A DNA stretch of 64,000 nucleotides from Neostapfia colusana (taxonomy: Eukaryota; Streptophyta; Magnoliopsida; Poales; Poaceae): positions 60,903,264-60,967,263 of the forward strand of contig JASWHV010000003.1 of NCBI GenBank assembly GCA_030760725.1. Reading direction: 5' to 3'. The position numbers and the translations under genes were made by a program. The notes under the pieces are model-generated. The model was not told where the DNA came from, ran no database searches, and was given only the letters and a program-made list of their open reading frames with translations. Of this stretch, positions 1 through 12,139 are shown piece by piece. Each line of letters begins with the position of its first letter. The stretch's first letter is position 1.

Positions 1-2
1 CT

Positions 3-101
3 GACGTCATCTGGAGCCTGTCATCACGGGTGCTCGCCGGGATGTGGCTCAAGACGGTGCGCAACCCGGACGTGCGGATTGGCGCCCAGGAGCAGCTGTG
101 A
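3..101 (+). CDS. 3' end of an unidentified protein-coding gene (partial)
   Basis: Frame 3 is open from the window edge to a TGA at 99-101 and gives 32 residues ending in LKTVRNPDVRIGAQEQL. The stretch is GC-rich with coding-like third positions, and it is followed directly by AT-rich DNA that looks like a 3' UTR and downstream region. The reading frame must start to the left of the window. I do not recognise the family from this short tail, so no function is assigned. It could also be the last exon of a gene whose upstream exon boundary is outside the window. The plus-strand orientation rests only on the open frame and the sharp composition change after the stop. Confidence 0.5.
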   Translation, partial: DVIWSLSSRVLAGMWLKTVRNPDVRIGAQEQL

Positions 102-661
102 TCCTCTCTCCTAATGTGCATGTACGTCCGAGCTAGTAGCAGGTTGCATGGCATATTATAAGTTCCAGTAGTTTATAAAACGTACGATTGGTAACGTTAG
201 TGTTGCAGAATTGTCAGTTTGTGTAGTAGCATCATTGATTCAGTTCGTCCTGTGAGCATTCAAGCGCAAAACAAAAATTACCCCGTCGCCTTGTGCACTT
301 CAAGTCTATCGAGACTCAATATTACCTTGATTTTTCTTATTGTCTAATATAGATATATCACCTGATCATGTGAACCATCGAATTGAAATTCAAATTACTC
401 ATGTCGTGACATGTTACATGTGTATCTGGCTTATATTCTCTTTAAATTTTGCTTATGATCTTAAGTTGTGATATCGATAGAGGTGCAATATTTCTAACTC
501 TCGCAATAATGCGCAAGCACTTATACCTAGTAAAAAAATTGGATCCTCTAACCTCAATCAACAATTTTGACTGATTTAACCGATTCTTTAGTTACCCTGG
601 GCCTCCTCTTAAGCCCAAGAAAGAATGATTCTTCCCTGAAGCCCCGTCAGCTGAGTCCATC
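102..661. other. Intergenic / 3' flanking DNA
   Basis: AT-rich DNA after the stop codon of the partial gene. The first 150-250 bases probably include its 3' UTR. There is no open frame of note and no repeat that I can assign. Confidence 0.4.
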
Positions 662-872
662 AATCTTTTTATTAATATATGATTTTTCATTAATTTAATA
701 AATGTAATCTAGTCATCTATCGTTTATTTATTGGACGATAGGTGTCACGCCATTCACCACGTCGTTACCATAACCTAATAAACAGGCGATATGGTGGCTA
801 TTTTTGTAAAATTGAAAACGCACGATTATTCTTATTAAATTAATAAAATATCATATATTAATAAAAAATCTG
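662..872. mobile_element. MITE-like inverted-repeat element
   Basis: Two arms of about 40 bp are near-perfect reverse complements: left arm about 662-703 and right arm about 830-872. Both contain the core TATTAATATATGAT and end in a TTAATTTAATAA-type stretch. They flank about 125 bp of unrelated DNA. The size and lack of coding capacity fit a foldback or MITE element. The outer boundary and any target duplication are unclear, so the superfamily is not assigned. The arms are very AT-rich, which makes exact ends uncertain. Confidence 0.5.
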
Positions 873-925
873 AGCCGTCTGTGCGTACCAAAATTCATCC
901 TTCATTCTTGTTGTTGTTCAGGTCC

Positions 926-962
926 CAATAATAACAATAATGATAATAATAATAATAATAAA
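926..962. repeat. (ATA/TAA)n microsatellite
   Basis: An imperfect trinucleotide run of AAT/TAA units. A second short trinucleotide run, (TTG)n, lies at 1004-1018. Both runs are adjacent to a repeated TTGTTGTTGTT-AGGTC block, at 908-924 and 1004-1021. Confidence 0.75.
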
Positions 963-963
963 T

Positions 964-2026
964 CTTTTGACCCTGTTTCATCAATGCTAAAAAATATGAA
1001 TAATTGTTGTTGTTGTTGAGGTCACCTTTGCTGTTTTTGAATTGGGATGTTAGTGCTTTGCGCAGCATCCTCCATTGCACGTTGCCCTCAAACTCGGTAC
1101 GGCTCTTGGAAAATGGCCCCCGGTTCAATCGCGCGCACATATTGGCTCCTGGGAGAGATTCGCAGAGAGATTCTTGATTGCAGAAGTTTTAAGTAAGATA
1201 TTTCTCGTCCGTTCTGCAATCTGCCACACGAAGAAGCCGTGCATCTATCAGTGTCTGAAACGGAGTCCTGACCATCAGCAGATCCGGCAGGAAAATCTTT
1301 GTGCACGTACGCTACCTACGCAGACTTGACTCGCTTTAGAACCATAAGGTTGCTGATCGTCGTCGTTCCATTTCGCCAAGAAACCTTCATAGGAAAGCAA
1401 CCCGTGCGCGCCAAGCGAGTGGCGGATCGAAGCGTACCGCGCCAGAGGCCCAGAGCACCCAACCTCCTCCCGCGACCACCGCTCGGATAGATGTCTCCAG
1501 AGCCAAAGACAACACCGCCGTGGCGTCGCAGCACGGGTCCAGCGCGCCGCCGCAGCCGGGCCCGACCGATCAATCGTTCATTAATTCAGCCAATCCAGAG
1601 CACGGGCGCCGCGCCTATCCCCCGTCCGTCGACGTGGCCACCGCACCCGGCCGCGCGGGGCCAGCCGCCGCTGGTGTTTCATCGTCCAGGGTCCGAGCGC
1701 GAGCGCCTCCGCGCCGACACCTGTGACGCACCCATGCATCCCATTCCGGTCTCACCGTGCGCGGGCGTGGGCCCTTCGTCCCGGCGCCAACTCGGTAGCT
1801 CTTTGTCTTGTGTAGGACCTTACTCAAGCGAGTGAGGTGGATGGATGTGCCCGCCCAGGATGTCAAAGGCAAACCGGCCAGTTAAGTTACAGTAGCGTGC
1901 TTTATGCTCCAGCAACAGAAAGATCAAGTGAGAAACACGGGGGCTAGCTATCTAGTACAAAATGTTAATGTCTCGCCTTACGAAAAGCGACGTGCGATTT
2001 GTAATCCGAGCTTCCTCGAACCTGTT
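964..2026. other. Intergenic DNA with a GC-rich island
   Basis: No gene is supported here. A GC-rich stretch at about 1400-1800 contains several short open frames on both strands. They are proline/arginine-rich low-complexity translations typical of GC-rich grass DNA and show no recognisable domain or splice structure. Confidence 0.4.
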
Positions 2027-2029
2027 TTA

Positions 2030-3081
2030 GGTGTCGTTTGGAAATCCGTGGATGGACGTGGATACTCGTAGATTAGGAAATGAAATACACACGTGGAGCA
2101 TAATTCTGTGATAGATAGAAACCGTGTTTGGCAAGAACATGTATTGGAACCACCCGCGTACGAACCACGTCAATCAGCGAGGGAAATAAACATCCCGTCT
2201 GGAGGCCGGGAACACTCCACGCCTCTCCAACCCTACGCTTGTCTCCTCTGCTCCTCCAGATAAAGCCTAGGGTTGCGGCTACGCCTTCCACACGCCGCCT
2301 GGCAATGTTGCACCTCCCGCTCTCCCACGATGTTGATGGACGTTGACGCCGGCCCAGATGCTGCGAGGAAGCCAATCAAGATGGACCACGAGGACCAGGC
2401 ATGCCACCGCCACTGTTGTTTTCCTCCTCCTAGTGCTCCTCTTGTTCCATGCGTTTGTGTGTGACATGTGCAGATGGGTGTGAAGGGAAAGGGGAAAGCC
2501 GAGTAGGGCAGCGGGAAGCATGAGGAGCTCGCGGGCTCCATTGGCTTGTGTGCACCAAGTTCAAGAAGAAGACTGTGATAATCATTGTATTCGTTCATCC
2601 CCTGTTTCCTTGGGTTTGGAATCGCCTAGCCAGCATGTGATTTGTTGGAGCAATTTTTTAGGTTTTTGGGGATAATGATTTTAGTCTGGCGCAGAGATGG
2701 GGAATACTACTTTTATGCATCGTCTTGTTCGTATTGCCTGAATCTTCCTCTCCCTCTCTCTCTTTAATTTGATCATTGGGTTTCAATTATATGTTCCATT
2801 CAAGAGTGTGTTGTATGGTTCAACGAAAGTTACATCCCCCAATCCTTTTATTTTGATTTTTAGTGTCTTATTTGAACGAATGCATCAACCTAAGCAGCTG
2901 AATCAACACTTTTTACTCTTCAAGTGGGCTTTCCCCGATCCCCCAGTGCCAAATACAGAAGGGGATTACGTTTTAGAGGATATTAAAAATCACGTCTGAT
3001 GGCAGGGATTTGATGGACCACCATTTCCACGCGGTGTTAAGTTCACATGTGGAAATGCACCCCGGGCAGCCAAACGAAGCC
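2030..3081. mobile_element. Non-autonomous PIF/Harbinger-like DNA transposon
   Basis: The left end GGTGTCGTTTGG (2030-2041) is mirrored by the right end CCAAACGAAGCC (3070-3081), a 12-bp terminal inverted repeat with two mismatches. It is flanked on both sides by TTA (2027-2029 and 3082-3084). A 3-bp TTA/TAA target duplication with a GG...TGTTTGG-type terminus is the established signature of PIF/Harbinger (Tourist-like) elements. The 1.05-kb interior has no transposase-like frame, so the copy must depend on an outside enzyme. The terminus is short, so chance is not excluded, but the TIR and TSD agree with each other. Confidence 0.6.
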
Positions 3082-3114
3082 TTAAGTGGTTACTTAGTAC
3101 GAAGAATTAAATTA

Positions 3115-3119
3115 AACTG
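3115..3119. repeat. Target site duplication of element A, left copy (AACTG)
   Basis: AACTG directly precedes the left LTR. The identical 5 bp follow the right LTR at 18710-18714, as expected for LTR-retrotransposon integration. Confidence 0.95.
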
Positions 3120-6100
3120 TGACACGACCCCAAGGTCCTGTCGAGCCAGGATCACGCTGAGGGATGCTGCATTGCACAGCACCGTATAACACACGTCAAA
3201 GGTACAAAGCGGAAGCGGAAAATTTTATTACATAAACAAGTTTATGAACATGTTTACAGCAAAATATGTCTAGTCTACACTCACGGGCGTAGACTACGCA
3301 TCAAGTTCACGTTCAGCCCTTCAACGTGTCCTTGCTAGCACACACACACTACCTCTGCAGCGTGCACGACTCCCACTCGACGGGTTCCCCTCCTGGGGTT
3401 CCGTCTCCTCTTCGGGAGTCCCTTCCTCATAGAACCCTGCAAAAGCTTCAAACACAAGCAGTGAGCACGAAGGCTCAACAAGTCTGACCCGTCTCACCTA
3501 AACATGGAACTTATACATGAGGGGTGATAGGTACATGGGGAAAATCATTTGCAAAGGACTCGCCTAATTAGTGGAACCTTACTTTGAAGTTTTAGCAGCA
3601 GGTTGTGGAGAACCTTGCGCTAAGGCACATGAGAGAGCCGCAATCAAACAAGAAACACATTTCTATCATGTACTTTGCCCAAAGTTGAAATGAACTTTAA
3701 TTAGCTCTAAACTACAACAAACCATTAACAAGCAAAGTCCATCTTTCAATCAGCAGCATTTTAACATGTAACTAGCCTATTCTTTCTACGTCACAGTACA
3801 GTGAACAAGTGGTACTCACTGATTGCGAGGGACGGCGATTATAATCGATTTACACCTGCAGGGTTACCCGAACAACCCGTCACGTACGCCCGTACTCGAT
3901 GTTGCCTACAACAACCATCACGGACGCCGTACGCGACTACCTTTCACCCGTTAGCCAAATGTTGAACCGGTCCAATCGTCCCGAGCAAGAGGTCTCTGCA
4001 CACGCATCTCAGTGCCGCCAGCCGATTTACACCTCGAGCTCTCAACCTACCCTCTGAACGACCAGCTATGCCTCAACACCCAGCTACCCGAGTTACATCA
4101 GTTTCCCGGTTCCCATATAACCGGTAGGTCTTCGGTACTGTTCTAGCTTGTTCAACAGGCCCGCACACGGCTCGGTCCTCAATCGACACAAGCGGAGCTA
4201 CAACACACAGGCCCCAAAGTCCTTCTGCCCTTACTCTCCGCTTGGTCTCATTTTCTTGCCATGTGTTTCATGTGCTAACACTACCCGAGTCGAGTGCCTC
4301 TAGCCTATGCTCGCGAGTAGTTCCAACTACTCGACTTGTACCGAATCCTACACTATCTTAGCATGGCAGTGGCTAACGGGGTTTGCAATCCTAAACCCAA
4401 CCCATGGTGTTCTTGGCTATGCACTTGGGTTTCCACACAGGACTCCAATACAAAGAATAAAGTAAACAACTATGTGCTCAAAACAATAAAAATTTGTAAA
4501 AAGTTTAATGCAAACTGGAGCTTGCCTTGCTGCTCTTGGTCGTAGGCTAGCTGCTCCTCCGGAGTAACGAAGTCTAGGACTTCGGGTTCCTCCTCGACCT
4601 TAGCGACTACATGATAGAAGCAGTATATGTATTAATTTAAATGCACTTATATTAACCTTTAAACTTGTGAAGTCTACAACTCTTGCTAGACCAGCCTAAT
4701 GACTGTGAAACTTTTACTGTGGCTTGGTTACAATCCAAACAGGGACTTGGTCAAGTTTTAGTTGCAGCAAAGCTCATTTGAGCCCTCCACAATTAATTAT
4801 ATATTTGACTTTAATTGAAGGCTTTTAGGGTGTTCTAAGGATTTTCATGAAACAAACTATGACTTTCTGAAAACTAGATTTTTAGAGGGTTCTAATGGAG
4901 TTGGTCTCACTTAATCTGAAGGTTCCTAGCTAAAGATATGAGCTAAACAATTTCAGAGAAAATTCTGAAAATGTTTCTGAACATTTTCTATTTTCTCTAG
5001 AACAGTTTCACTAATCACACAATTAGGTGGAACAAATGAGCTCCAATGGGTCTGAAATTTTTATGGTAGTTCAGAGATATTTTGGTGAACGTCCCAGCAA
5101 AATTTCAGGATTTTACTCCAAAGGATTCTCCAGTTACAATTCCAAACAGTTTAAACTTTGAGGAATTAATTCTGGAGAAATAAGGAATTCCATGAAGTGA
5201 AACTTGATTTGCTGGAAATTACTCCGAGAGCTGAATCCAGCAAAATTTGGTTCACTCAATTTGGAGCTTTCTAGCCAAAGTTATGAGGATTTGAAGTTTG
5301 AAAGAATTCTGAAAATCGGGGGAAAAGTTTAAATTCTCAGGGGCCCGCGGGGACACGTGTCGAGCGTGGAGGTGTCCGGCACACCGGAGATACCACACGT
5401 GTCGAGCGCGGAGGTGTCTGGCACACCGGAGCTTACAGGGTATTTGCGCGCCAGTACAGCCGATCCCCAGCCACACCCGATCCCGATTTAAATTCTTCAG
5501 CCGCTGACACGTGGGCCAGCCGGCTTCGTCTTCCTCCCGCCGTTCTCTCGCGCCCATGCCGCCGACCTCGCCGGAGCAGACTCGGGGCTCGCTGGCTCGC
5601 CGCTGCCGGACCTCCCATGGTCTGAAACTCGCCGCCTGGGGGTTGTCGACGTCGAGGAACACGTCGGTGGTGTCAGGTCGGGCTGGGGGTGACCGGAAAT
5701 AGCTCGGCGACGTGCCGCGGCCTCGGTTGAGGTTCGGCGTCGTCGACCGTGGGTCCTAACCCGCCAACACCTCGAACAAATGGTCCTACAGCATCAGTGT
5801 ACCTCTAGGAAGCTCGACAAGGTGTCAAAAGGGTTTAGGGATGGCGGCAAGTTGGTCGGCACCGTGTGACCGATCGTGCCCGCCATGACCGTCCTCGATC
5901 GGGCTCGAAATTTGTCACTCCTAGACAGTTTCACGCCACGGATGCAGAAAAGACTTGATCGCCGGCTATTCCAGCGTCTACGTGCAATATTTGATAACCT
6001 CCGAAAGATCATAGAGCGAGAATTTAAAGAAACCGTACCGGAAGCTCGGTTTACGGTCGCTAGAGCAAAAACTGAGAATTCGCCGGCGAGAGTTCACGGC

Positions 6101-7242
6101 GTGGCTTGAGCTTCAGGTGGAAGCAGCGTGGAGTCCATGCGCTCCTGTTGCCGCCCTTGCTCGGCCGTGGAAGTGGCTGTAGTGTGCTGCCCACATGAGA
6201 CCGATCGCCGTCCTTCAGCTAAATTGCGGCGGTCGTCGTTGATCACGGGAACAGGGGCCGAAACCCGGTGGTTCAGGCGTTGGGAGGGTGGTGCTCGAGC
6301 TCAGGATGTTTCCTGGCAACTCGTAGAGGCGAGGACACGATTGTTTGCTGTGTTTTCCCGATCGACCGAGAGCTCGGGAAGGAAAGGAATGGCGCCGCCC
6401 AGAGTCGCTCACGGGGATAAGAAGGCACCCGGTCTTCACCCCGTTGAGGCGGTGACGGTCGCTTGGGGGCGCGAGTGAGCCGCCCTGGGCGCCAGCGCGC
6501 GGAGAGGGGAAGCAACTGGTGGCGCCGGCAACTGCTCGGTGGCACAGCCGACAGCTGCTCGGTGGAATTTCCCACCGAGGCTATGACTTTGTGTGCAAGT
6601 TTTGCCTACTTCTCTCTATGACATGTGGGTCCCACACGGGGTTTTAACCTCTGAAATTTACTCCTAATCACTGTTGTAAACAGTGAGCCCCAAAATACCC
6701 CTGGTGATTCAAATTATTCACCCATGAGCCATTTGAATTGATCAAAGTTCAAATTGGGTTTGGTTTGAATGAATTTCAGCACAAGTTCAGTTTTGAATTC
6801 AAATAAAGTTTGAATTTGTCCCACTTAGCTCACGTCAAGATAAACTCCAAATGGAGTGAAAATTGGTGTGTGAGCTCACAAAAATGTGCTGAATAAGAAG
6901 ATGCCTCCCACTTTTAAATTCATGGGATAAAAACAGTTTGAATTTGAATATGGTTTCAAACTGCCCTCTTTCTAACTATACCCAAAATGACCTCAAATAG
7001 GTTTTGAATTTGGGTGAAACTTGGCATGGACATCCTTAGCAAAGTGTAGGAGTTTTCATATGTCCAGCCCACCTATATCACATGTGGGAAATACCACTTT
7101 TGCAATGTGTGAGTTTGTTCTCTAATGAACATGTTGATGGTGGTTACTTGCTCTTCATTTATGTTCATCATCTTTCCTCAAATGAGGTGTGTGGTGTGGT
7201 GATGAACACTTTAATTATGTGTCAAAAACTGAGACTCTTACA
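3120..7242 (-). repeat. Element A 3' LTR (left copy)
   Basis: This 4,123-bp direct repeat of 14582-18709 has TG...CA ends. It contains a ~42-bp tandem duplication at 5353-5431, each unit with ACACGTGTCGAGCG and a GGTGTC-GGCACACCGGAG stretch. A GC-rich block lies at about 5340-6580 and AT-rich, T/G-simple sequence at about 6600-7242. The small plus-strand frames in the GC-rich block have no recognisable domain and differ in length between the two LTRs, so they are not called as genes. Confidence 0.95.
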
Positions 7243-7260
7243 TTCCTCCCCCCTTAAAAG
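7243..7260 (-). other. Element A polypurine tract (plus-strand primer)
   Basis: On the minus strand this reads as a run of A/G (AAGGGGGGAGG core) immediately before the 3' LTR. This is the RNase H-resistant primer for second-strand synthesis. Confidence 0.85.
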
Positions 7261-7311
7261 AATCTCGTCCCGAGATTATAAGGTGAAAATGAGAGAGAGG
7301 ACGGTGGGAAA

Positions 7312-10300
7312 TTACCGGATATGCGACGTGAAAAAGTTGGGGTAGTTAGCGCGAAGGAATTCTTCGCTCTCCCATGTCGCTTCGTCCATGGAGTGATTAC
7401 TCCATAGAACCTTGTAGAACCACAACGTACAGTTGCGTGTGGTTCGGGCCTTTTCATCAATAATCTGCACCGGTTCCTCCCGATAGGTGAGATCCGGTTG
7501 CAGTTCTTCAATACCTTCCAGCTGAACGGTAGTTGATAGCTTGAGACACTTCCTCAGCTGGGAAATGTGAAAGACGTCGTGCACACCGGAAAGTGCTTCG
7601 GGTAATTTCAGCCGGTATGCTACCGATCCACATCTTTCGGTAATCTAGAATGGACCGATGAATCGGGGTGCCAACTTTCCTCTCACCCCAAATCTGTTTA
7701 CGCCCTTCATTGGAGACACCCGTAGGTATACGTGATCTCCAACTTCGAATTGTAATGGGCGCCTTCTCCGGTCCGCATACTATTTCTGTCGGGATTGAGC
7801 GGCTTTTAGGTTCGCTTGAATCAGGCGAACCTTTTCTTCCGCGTTGTTGACGAGGTCAATCCCGAAGGTAATCCTTTCGCCAGACTCACACAAGTTCAAC
7901 GGTGCGCGGCATTTCCGCCCGTATAGCGCCTCGTAGGGCGCCATCTTGATGCTGGCTTGGTACCCATTGTTGTACGAGAACTCAGCTAACGGCAAGTGAT
8001 CATCCCAATTCTTGCCGTGGTTGATAGCGCAAGCTCGTAGCATGTCTTCTAAGATTTGATTTACCCGCTCCGTTTGCCCATCCGTCTGCGGGTGGTAGGC
8101 TGAACTACGGATCAGCTTCGTCCCCAAGGCAGCGTGCAGCTGCTCCCAAAAACGGGACTCAAATAAAGTGCCCCGGTTCGATATGATGGTACGGGGTACG
8201 CCGTATAAGCATAGGATCCGTGAGATGTACAGTTCAGCGTACTTCTTGGCGTTGTAATTTGTGTTGACCGGGATGAAATGGGCAACTTTGGTGAGCCGAT
8301 CGACGATCACCCACACAGAATCATGTTCCTGCAAAGTGTTGGGTAAACCGACGATGAAGTCCATGCTCACATCCTCCCACTTCCAGGCAGGAATGCCCAG
8401 TGGTTGCAGCAGTCCTGGTTTCCGCATATGATCTGCCTTCACCCTTCGACATGTATCACACTCGGACACGTATTTTGCAACCTCGCGCTTCATCCGTGTC
8501 CACCAAAACTTTCTTCGGAGTTCTTGATACATCTTGTTGCTGCCGGGGTGAATAGAGAACTTTGATAAGTGAGCCTCATCAAAGATCTTCTTCCGTAGTT
8601 CCGGGTTTCGGGGTACGATGATCCGGTCCTTGAACGATAGGACGTCGTCTCCGTCCTTTCGGAAACATTTCAACTCCCCACTGTCTACACGTCTCTGCAA
8701 ATGTGACATGCCCTTGTCATTCTTCTGGGCTGCCGCTATCTCTTCACGGATGGTGGGGATCAAAGCTAGGTTGTAGAGAGCTCCGTGTGGAATCACATGT
8801 AGTGGTGGTTCGCTCTCTTCCAACGGTCTGATGGTCAGATTATTGACGTGTGACTTGCGGCTCAGCGCATCTGCCACTACGTTTGCCATGCCCGGATGAT
8901 AATGGATCTCTATCTCGTAATCCTTTATCAGTTCTAACCATCTTCGTTGCCTCATGTTCAGCTCCTTCTGAGTGAATATGTACTTGAGGCTTTTGTGGTC
9001 GGTATATAAATGTACGAGGTTACCGAGTAGGTAGTGCCTCCACATTTTTAGTGCAAGTACCACGGCAGCGAGCTCCAAATCGTGATTTGGATAATTTTGC
9101 TCATGGTTTCTAAGCTGCCGTGACCCATACGCGACCACCCTTCGGTCTTGCATCAGCACACATCCGAGCCCAATGCCGGATGCATCGCAGTACACATCGA
9201 ACGGTTTTGTTGTGTCTGGCTGCGCCAAAACCGGTGCTGATGTCAGGTGCTTGACTAAAGCCTTGAATGCTGCTTCACATGCTGGACTCCAAACATATTT
9301 GGTAGCCTTCTTCAGAAGCTTTGTCGTTGGCTTGGCAATCTTCGAGAAGTTCGGAATGAACCTCCGATAATATCCCGCGAGTCCGAGGAAACTCTGTACC
9401 TCGTGAACAGTTCTCGGGGATTTCCAATTCAGCACTTGAGTGATCTTGCTTGGGTCCACAGCGATACCCTCCGCTGAGATGATATGCCCGAGGAAAGGCA
9501 CTTGCGATATCCAAAACTCGCATTTGCTGAATTTTGCTTATAACTTGTGATCCCGCAGCCGTTGTAAGACTATACGCAGATGTTTCTTGTGATCTTCCTC
9601 CGACTTGGAATATACCAGGATGTCGTCGATGAAGACCACGACAAACTTGTCCAGCTCCGGCATGAATACCGAGTTCATCAAGTACATGAAGTGAGCTGGG
9701 GCATTGGTGAGGCCGAAGGACATAACCAGGTATTCATAAAGCCCGTACCTCGTCGAGAAAGCCGTCTTCGGAATGTCCTCGGCCCTTATCTTAATCTGAT
9801 GGTACCCGTATCTTAAGTCCATTTTGGAAAAGATCTTTGCTTCGACCAACTGATCAAACAACATGTCGATCCGTGGCAACGAGTACTTGTTCTTGATGGT
9901 TACGGCATTTAATCGACGATAGTCCATGCAAAGCCGCAACGTCTCATCCTTCTTCTTGACAAATAATGCCGAACAGCCCCATGGCGAGGAGCTCGGCCTA
10001 ATAAAACCCTTCTCCAGAAGGTCCGTGAGCTGAGTCTTCAGTTCAGCCAACTCCTTGGGCGCCATCTTGTACGGCCTTCGGGATATTGGCATGGTTCCCG
10101 GTGCATGTTCAATCTTGAACTCCACCTCTCTATCAGGCGGCATCCCGACAAATCGTCCGGAAATACATCAGGGAACTCTCGGACCACTGGAATATCTTCC
10201 AATCTGATGGTTGTGGCTTGATAGACACTTGGAAGTTTTATTTCTGGACTGTCCAGAAATAATGAGTGAGACTCGTGCACTTCTGAGTTCAAGTGCACGA

Positions 10301-11867
10301 CTCAGAGGACGGTGTCTAAAACAGCGCCGTGGCGGGTTAACCACGACATCCCTAAGATGACATCGACCTTTTGTCCCTCTAAGATTATGAGAGACGTAGG
10401 GTAGACTCTACCCTCTAAGCACAATGGCGCTTTTGGGACCATCATGCTTGCTGAGATTTTCCCACACGGTGAACAGATCACATAAGGACTATCGTTGGGT
10501 AGTATTTGAAAGCTATACTTATCAATGAAAGCTTGGCTAATGAAGCTATGCGTGGCGCCTGAATCAAATAGTACTATAGCGGGATGCTGGTGGAGTTGGA
10601 ACATACCCGCAAGGATTGGCTCGCCCTCCGGCACGTCCTCAATGGCAAGCTGGTGGACGGTGCCGGGCCTAGGGTTTGTCCACCGCGCATTAGTAGGGTT
10701 CCGGGGTTGATTCCTCCCCGGAAACTGTGGTACCACTCTGCCGCCTTGCCTCTCCGGGCAACTGCTCGCGAAGTGTCCTGGACGACCACACTTGTAACAT
10801 GTGGCCGCTGCTGGTGGAGTGCTCGGTGGACGAAAGCCCAGCATGCGTTGCTGAGGTGCAAACGAACGCGGCATCGTCCGCTGCTGCTGTTGTTGTTGCG
10901 GTGGTACTGGCAGTGCCGGCCTGAATGCCGGTGAAGAGTACGGCCGACTGCGGAACGGCATCGACCGCTGTGGTGGCTGCCAGCGTGAACCTGATGGTGG
11001 GCGATTCACCATCCGAAACTTCTGAGAAGGACCGCCCCCTTCTCCGCTGCTTTGCGGCGCGCTTCGCTTTCGCTCTGCCGCCGCCAACTCCTTGCCGGAG
11101 TCCTCCTGAACAATCGCAGCATCAATGATGCCGTTGAGGCTGCCGCGATTGAACATCGCCAACTTGTCCTTCAGGAGCGGGTTAAGCCCCTGGTAAAAGT
11201 GGTCCCGCCACTTCTCGTCCGTATCTGCGTGATACGACGCGTAGAGCGCGAGATCGTTGAACGCTCTGGAGTATTCCAGCGCGTTCCGGCTCGCTTGCTG
11301 CAGGTGTAAGAACTCTTGCATCTTCCTCTTCATTAAACCTGGCGGTATATGATAGGCCCTGAAGGCCGTCCGGAACTCCGTCCAGGTCATCACTCAGTCG
11401 GTGGGCTGTGAAGCATAGAAGTTGGCCCACCACGCGCTCGCGGATCCTTGGAGCTGCTGGACCGCGAACTGAGTCTTGCGCTGCTCACTTATCCGGAGCA
11501 GCCCGAACTTCATCTCTATGGTGCGGAGCTAGTTGTCCGCGTCAAGTGGTTCATCCGCCCTTGAGAATACCGGGGGATGAGTCGCCAGGAAGTCGGAGTA
11601 GGAGCTTTGTTGACGCTCCTCCCGGTATTGACGTCTCTCTGGGAGAGACGTATTAGCAATAAGCGTTTGCAGCAACTCCGTGTGCTGCTGATGTGAGCCC
11701 GCCATTGCCGCGACGATGTCGGCCAATGTAACCGTTGGCAGTGGCGGTGGCGGTGTTTGCTGTTGCTATTGCTGCTGCTGTCCCGAGGAGTCCTCGGGAG
11801 GTGGTTGGGAGGTCTCTCCCCCTTAACTGGTACCCCCAACGTCAGGGTTGGCACGAGTACGCGTCAT
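7312..11867 (-). pseudogene. Element A gag-pol polyprotein (Ty3/gypsy), degenerate
   Basis: One long frame starts at ATG 11867-11865 and ends at TAA/TGA near 7312. Gag includes a CCHC zinc knuckle (CYKCGRPGHFASSC, near 10800). The protease active site is LFDSGATHSFIS (near 10565). Reverse transcriptase has the catalytic FIDD at about 9630. RNase H (DVYCDASG) is near 9190. Integrase has an HHCC zinc finger near 8560-8450, then the core with MDFIVG (first Asp near 8361) and QTERVN (Glu near 8067), then a GPF/chromodomain-like tail to 7312. In-frame stops lie at 11823, 11766, 11529, 11394, 10302, 9538, 7780 and 7645 (lowest coordinate of each codon). One base is missing near 10143. The second integrase catalytic Asp is Asn (8176-8178, AAC). 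The length fits a complete gag-pol of about 1,520 codons. The copy is inactive as it stands. Confidence 0.92.
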
Positions 11868-12139
11868 TCTGAAATTCAAAACAGCAGCGATTAGCACATG
11901 TCTTACTTAAAATTCCATAAGCAACAGTAGGTATTGAAGTGACACATGATTAATTTGCACAACATTCACATATATTAATAAAGCATAAACTTTATACAAG
12001 ATACATTATTCTCGGATCTCCGAGAAGTCGTGCTCATGTCATCACTACCTATACATACGCTACTGTCTACACGACATGTCACCGATTACAAAATTTGGGC
12101 TACACTACCCTGGCTGCCCTACATGGCAACTGTAACCCT

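Noticed and set aside
1491..1835. 114-codon plus-strand ORF in a GC-rich intergenic stretch
   Set aside because: Low-complexity Pro/Arg translation, overlapping frames on both strands and no splice or domain support.
6128..6478. Plus-strand ORFs inside the element A LTRs (6128-6478; 17595-18053; 5876-6109)
   Set aside because: They lie in the GC-rich part of an LTR, antisense to the element. Their length changes between the two LTR copies through single-base differences, and no domain is visible.
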